Below are positions 6,688-9,227 of a stretch of 9,227 nucleotides of DNA, piece after piece (positions within the stretch are counted from its first letter, which is position 1; every line of letters starts with the position of its first letter). Under the pieces are notes generated by a model, which saw only the letters and a list, made by a program, of their open reading frames with translations, was not told the DNA's origin and searched no databases. A program made the translations under genes and the position numbers. This DNA comes from Chloroflexota bacterium (GTDB taxonomy: Bacteria > Chloroflexota > Anaerolineae > UBA4142), in assembly GCA_023380675.1 (NCBI GenBank), contig JAMCRS010000189.1, forward strand, positions 1-9,227. The letters are read 5' to 3'.

Positions 6688-6783
6688 GTGTACGCCCTGC
6701 TCTCGGATTAAACTGGCGGGCAATCGCGGAGAGCCTGCACGAGCGCCGTATATCCGCGGCCTGAGAGCGACCCTTGTGGGATT

Positions 6784-6800
6784 CACTCTCTGGAAGAGTG
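6784..6800 (-). terminator. Short hairpin after the HD-GYP gene
   Basis: CACTCT (6784-6789) pairs with AGAGTG (6795-6800) around a 5-nt loop, about 30 nt beyond the HD-GYP stop codon on the minus strand. There is no T-run, so it is only a weak candidate. Confidence 0.25.
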
Positions 6801-6830
6801 GCAGCCGTCATGCGACTGCTATTCAACCTC

Positions 6831-8099
6831 TCACGCCGCTCGCCGTAGAAAGACGGCGACGATAAGCGGATCAAACTGGCTCGCCGCGCACCGTCTGATC
6901 TCCGCTATGGCCTCCTCGTGCGAGCGCGGCGCCTTGTAGATCCGACGGTCGACCATCGCACAGTACGAGTCCACCACGGTCAGAATGCGCGCGCCCAACG
7001 GAATCGCCTCCCCGCTCAGGCCGTCAGGATAGCCCTTGCCGTCGTATCGCTCGTGATGATGCCGGACGATCTTCGCCGCGTTCTGCAGATGCTGAATGGG
7101 TGCCAGAATCCGCTCGCCGATAACCGGGTGCTGCCGCATGATCGTCCACTCCTCCGGACTGAGCGGGCCTGGCTTGATCAGAATCGCATCTGGAATTCCG
7201 ATCTTGCCGATATCGTGAAGGATCGCGCCGAAACGCAATGCCTCGAGCTCGGGATCACTCAACCCGAGTGTGTGTCCGATGTCGAGCGCCATGTGTGCCA
7301 CGTTCTGAACGTGGTCGCCGGTGTACGAATCCTTGGCCTCCACCGCGTTGGCCAGGCTGAGCACGGTTTCCACGAACGAACGCTCCAACTCGTCAAACAG
7401 CTCCGCGCGACGGAGCGCGCTCGCCGTCTGATCGCCGATGCTGCGCGCCAGGCGGACCTTCTCCGGGGTAAAGGGTTCGCGTGCTTCCGAGCGCTCCTCG
7501 CCGAGTAGAAGAAATCCCAGACAGCGACGGTCCGCGCGCAGCGGAATGAGGCAAATCGTTCGGCAAACCCCCACGAAGAGGGTGTTGCGCTCCTGCTCGG
7601 TCGTCGCCAATTCATTTGCGCGAACGACCTGCGGATCGCTCTGCTCTATCAAACGCTGGCAGAGGGGAAAGAGCGTCAGAGGGCTCCGATGACCTATCCG
7701 GAGCTTGGAGCCGAGGACCCGCCGCGGGTGGACGGCGCGTTCCACCAATTCCTCGTTCTCGAGGAGAAGGACGCGGGCCAGTGTCACGTGGATCGTTTCG
7801 ACGGCGTGTCGCGTGACCAGACGCAGAATGGCGTCGGAATCCGGCGGCACCGTGGCAAGCGCGCGCGAGAGACCGTACAGGGAACCCAGCTCGGCGCTGC
7901 GCGTCTGCTCCTCGTCGAATTGGCGTCTGCTTTCGACTGAATTGGTCGCTGAGTCGGCGCCTCGACGCGGCAAATCGGTGTCGACGAGGGAGTTTGCCTT
8001 GGGTTGCCCGAAATGCTTGCGCCAAGTCATTTGAAGGCGTCGCCACGCCGAGAGCAATTTCTTTGGCAGTCTGGGCGGGTCATTTCGCCGGTCTGACAT
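6831..8099 (-). CDS. GAF plus HD-GYP domain protein, probable cyclic-di-GMP phosphodiesterase
   Basis: A 422-residue cytosolic regulator if started at the ATG at 8099. A GAF-like sensor domain spans about residues 75-235, followed by an HD-GYP domain at about 238-422. The metal and signature residues are present: His263 (TGDH), His295-Asp296 (HDIGK), His324 (RQHP), His348-His349 (HHHERYDGKGYPDGL, including the GYP motif) and Asp377 (VVDSY). These support hydrolysis of cyclic di-GMP. One small oddity is Cys380, where an Asp is common. The start is uncertain: GAAGG abuts the ATG at 8099 too closely, the alternative ATG at 8030 (Met24) has no ribosome binding site, and the first 40 or so residues overlap a region that looks like an insertion or scar. 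Placed after a chemoreceptor and a receiver gene, it may once have belonged to one signalling operon. Confidence 0.88.
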   Translation of the reverse strand: MSDRRNDPPRLPKKLLSAWRRLQMTWRKHFGQPKANSLVDTDLPRRGADSATNSVESRRQFDEEQTRSAELGSLYGLSRALATVPPDSDAILRLVTRHAVETIHVTLARVLLLENEELVERAVHPRRVLGSKLRIGHRSPLTLFPLCQRLIEQSDPQVVRANELATTEQERNTLFVGVCRTICLIPLRADRRCLGFLLLGEERSEAREPFTPEKVRLARSIGDQTASALRRAELFDELERSFVETVLSLANAVEAKDSYTGDHVQNVAHMALDIGHTLGLSDPELEALRFGAILHDIGKIGIPDAILIKPGPLSPEEWTIMRQHPVIGERILAPIQHLQNAAKIVRHHHERYDGKGYPDGLSGEAIPLGARILTVVDSYCAMVDRRIYKAPRSHEEAIAEIRRCAASQFDPLIVAVFLRRAA

Positions 8100-8347
8100 C
8101 CTTCAGGAATCCCCAAAACCGCGGTCTCAATCGCGCGACCTCGAATCCCGGAGGTCTTCCTAGGTTGGAATCTTGGGTGTACCCAGCCCCAATTGCCGGT
8201 AGATGACTGAAAAGAGTCCCCCAACGCCTTCTTGCCGTTCTCGAGCGAACTGGGCACGATGAGGTTGGGATCGGTCACGAGCAGGTTCCGGATGATCAAC
8301 CGCATCATGCTAGAGTCGTCCACGAGCATGATTCTTTTTTCTGACAT
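8027..8347 (-). pseudogene. Truncated CheY/CheB-type receiver domain
   Basis: The frame starts at the ATG at 8347 with a good AGGGAG ribosome binding site 7 nt upstream. Residues 4-42 are a classic receiver start: RIMLVDDSSMMR with the acidic pair Asp10-Asp11, then TDPNLIV and ENGKKAL, most like CheB or CheY of chemotaxis operons. From residue 43 the frame (64 more residues, ending at 8027) no longer resembles a receiver: there is no phosphoacceptor Asp, no Thr/Ser switch region and no conserved Lys. The frame also runs 73 nt into the HD-GYP gene. A full receiver needs about 120 residues, so this is a broken gene; any product could not be phosphorylated normally. It lies 81 nt after the chemoreceptor gene and was probably co-transcribed with it. 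CheY and CheB cannot be told apart from this fragment. Confidence 0.75.
8060..8221 (-). other. Anomalous segment between receiver break and HD-GYP gene, possible dispersed repeat or scar
   Basis: Receiver homology ends at about 8222 and nothing receiver-like resumes. The next 160 nt encode no recognisable domain in the receiver frame, but a shifted frame ends cleanly in RQLGLGTPKIPT and a TAG at 8160-8162. The segment is less GC-rich than its flanks in places and reads into the doubtful N-terminus of the HD-GYP protein. No second copy or terminal repeat is visible in this window, so mobile origin is only a hypothesis. Confidence 0.3.
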
Positions 8348-8370
8348 GGGGGTTCTCCCTGTTCGTCATT

Positions 8371-8402
8371 CCGGGTCGACGGACGCGCGCCCCTCGACCC
8401 GG
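8371..8402 (-). terminator. Perfect 9-bp inverted repeat between chemoreceptor and receiver genes
   Basis: CCGGGTCGA (8371-8379) and TCGACCCGG (8394-8402) form a perfect 9-bp GC-rich stem with a 14-nt loop, 26 nt after the chemoreceptor stop on the minus strand. No T-run follows. It may be an intercistronic stability or attenuation hairpin rather than a full terminator, since the receiver ribosome binding site follows closely. Confidence 0.45.
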
Positions 8403-8428
8403 CTAACGGTCAGTGGTCGGCGATGAAG

Positions 8429-9227
8429 TTAGAACTTGCCGTAGCCACATGCATCGCGGTCAAGTGCGGGTATCGCCTTCCCGTCTCCACCATTTTCGTG
8501 CGCTTTCGGTGCGGCGGCCCCCGCCGTGTGCTTCTGGTATTGCACCATCTCGTTCAGCGCCTTGAACATCTCCGGCGTCAACCCCGCCGGCGCGGCGCTT
8601 TTCCCTTCCGCTCCGTTCTGGCGCAGCCTGAACCGCGCGGCCTCCTGCCGCAGTTGGTCCGCCAGGCCGCCTAGCTCGTCCGCCGTGCTGGACAATTCCT
8701 GGCTCTGCGCGCTCGACGACTGTGCGGCTTGATTGACCTGAGCCATCGCGGAGTTGATCTGCGCCAGGGACCGGCTTTGTTCTTCGCTCGCCGCCGCGAT
8801 CTCGCCCACGAGGTCTTTGACTTTGACCACGTTCTGGACGATCTCAGCCAGTGCACCGCCCGTCTCGTCGGTGATCTTGACGCCGTCCTGCGTGCGCCGC
8901 CCGGCTTCGTCGATCAGCTCCGCCGTAGACTTGGCGGCCTTGGCGCTCCGCTCCGCCAGGTTCCGTACTTCTTGCGCGACGACCGCAAAACCGCGGCCGG
9001 CCTGCCCGGCCCGTGCGGCTTCGACCGCGGCGTTCAAAGCGAGCAAGTTGGTCTGGAAAGCGATCTCGTCAATCACTTTGATGATCTTGCCGATCTCTTG
9101 CGACGACGTGGCGATGGCGGCCATGGCTTGCGTCAGCGACTTCATCTTCTGCTGACCGGCTTCGGCAAAGGCTGCCGCCTGTCCGACCAATTGATTCGCG
9201 GTGCCGGCGTTCTCGGCGCTGCTCTTG
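8429..9227 (-). CDS. Methyl-accepting chemotaxis protein, C-terminal signalling domain (start beyond right edge)
   Basis: The last 265 residues of a chemoreceptor are visible; the frame stays open through the right edge, so the sensor, membrane and HAMP parts are not seen. The hyperconserved hairpin tip that contacts CheA and CheW is present ([24 protein letters not shown], continuing [18 protein letters not shown]). It is flanked by the long coiled-coil arms with Ala/Gln/Glu-rich methylation-type heptads such as [18 protein letters not shown]. After the coil (about [10 protein letters not shown]) comes a tail of about 60 residues rich in Ala, Gly and Lys, ending in DACGYGKF. There is no NWETF-type pentapeptide for CheR/CheB tethering. 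It is the first visible gene of a minus-strand signalling block that continues into the receiver fragment. Confidence 0.93.
   Translation of the reverse strand, partial: KSSAENAGTANQLVGQAAAFAEAGQQKMKSLTQAMAAIATSSQEIGKIIKVIDEIAFQTNLLALNAAVEAARAGQAGRGFAVVAQEVRNLAERSAKAAKSTAELIDEAGRRTQDGVKITDETGGALAEIVQNVVKVKDLVGEIAAASEEQSRSLAQINSAMAQVNQAAQSSSAQSQELSSTADELGGLADQLRQEAARFRLRQNGAEGKSAAPAGLTPEMFKALNEMVQYQKHTAGAAAPKAHENGGDGKAIPALDRDACGYGKF

Larger units (their letters stand above)
6164..6830. other. Convergent intergenic region, gene-poor
   Basis: About 670 nt between the plus-strand sulfite-oxidase-like gene and the minus-strand HD-GYP gene. Open frames on both strands are arginine- and proline-rich, unlike real proteins, and none is recognisable. 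Small hairpins sit at both ends (6165-6181 and 6784-6800). The one frame that looks slightly protein-like is a 31-residue minus-strand frame at 6592-6687. The stretch could be gene debris, but I see no family remnant in it. Confidence 0.5.

Noticed and set aside
8027..8220. Receiver-frame translation beyond residue 43 as a new C-terminal domain
   Set aside because: It has no recognisable pattern, overlaps the HD-GYP gene and follows an abrupt homology break, so it is more likely read-through of unrelated sequence.
1..9227. CRISPR array, tRNA, rRNA, transposase, integrase or toxin-antitoxin genes
   Set aside because: No regularly spaced repeats, cloverleaf-like stretches, DDE or recombinase motifs were seen on either strand by reading; a tRNAscan, CRISPR finder and IS search would settle this.

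Overview
This window comes from a GC-rich bacterial chromosome. It holds seven recognisable protein genes, one broken gene and two long gene-poor stretches. An alternative-complex-III-like respiratory module, a cupredoxin lipoprotein, a cytosolic sulfite-oxidase-like enzyme and a chemotaxis/HD-GYP block would suit a free-living, environmental, respiring and motile or surface-sensing bacterium. Planctomycetota or a similar phylum fits, but no taxonomic marker is present and this is a weak inference.

Left part (1-1705, minus strand): a pentaheme membrane-anchored cytochrome (ActA-like) is followed 9 nt later by the start of a Tat-exported, probably lipid-anchored molybdopterin oxidoreductase (ActB-like), which runs off the left edge. 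The two look translationally coupled and are probably the first genes of a quinol-oxidising complex. A divergent, gene-poor region (1706-2454) separates them from the plus-strand genes.

Centre (2455-6163, plus strand): a DUF488 (YeaO-type) protein, a plastocyanin-like cupredoxin lipoprotein, a ClC-type anion transporter with two C-terminal CBS domains but no N-terminal helices A and B, and a sulfite-oxidase-like molybdenum enzyme behind a near-consensus sigma-70 promoter (TTGACA-16-TATAAT). Inverted repeats follow the DUF488 and cupredoxin genes. The cupredoxin and the pentaheme cytochrome are plausible electron carriers. No direct link between them and the other central genes can be shown from sequence.

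Right part (6831-9227, minus strand): reading leftward, there is the signalling domain of a methyl-accepting chemotaxis protein (its start lies beyond the right edge), then a CheY/CheB-type receiver that is good for about 42 codons and then abruptly stops resembling a receiver, then a GAF plus HD-GYP cyclic-di-GMP phosphodiesterase. The sequence between the receiver break and the phosphodiesterase looks foreign to both genes. It is the most interesting structural anomaly here: a possible dispersed repeat or deletion scar that also clouds the phosphodiesterase start. A convergent, gene-poor region (6164-6830) separates this block from the sulfite-oxidase-like gene.

I saw no tRNA, rRNA, CRISPR array, transposase or integrase. 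I found no convincing case for a wholly new multi-gene system. The anomalies worth following are the receiver/HD-GYP junction, the truncated ClC and the ActB-like subunit with an intact N-terminal iron-sulfur site.
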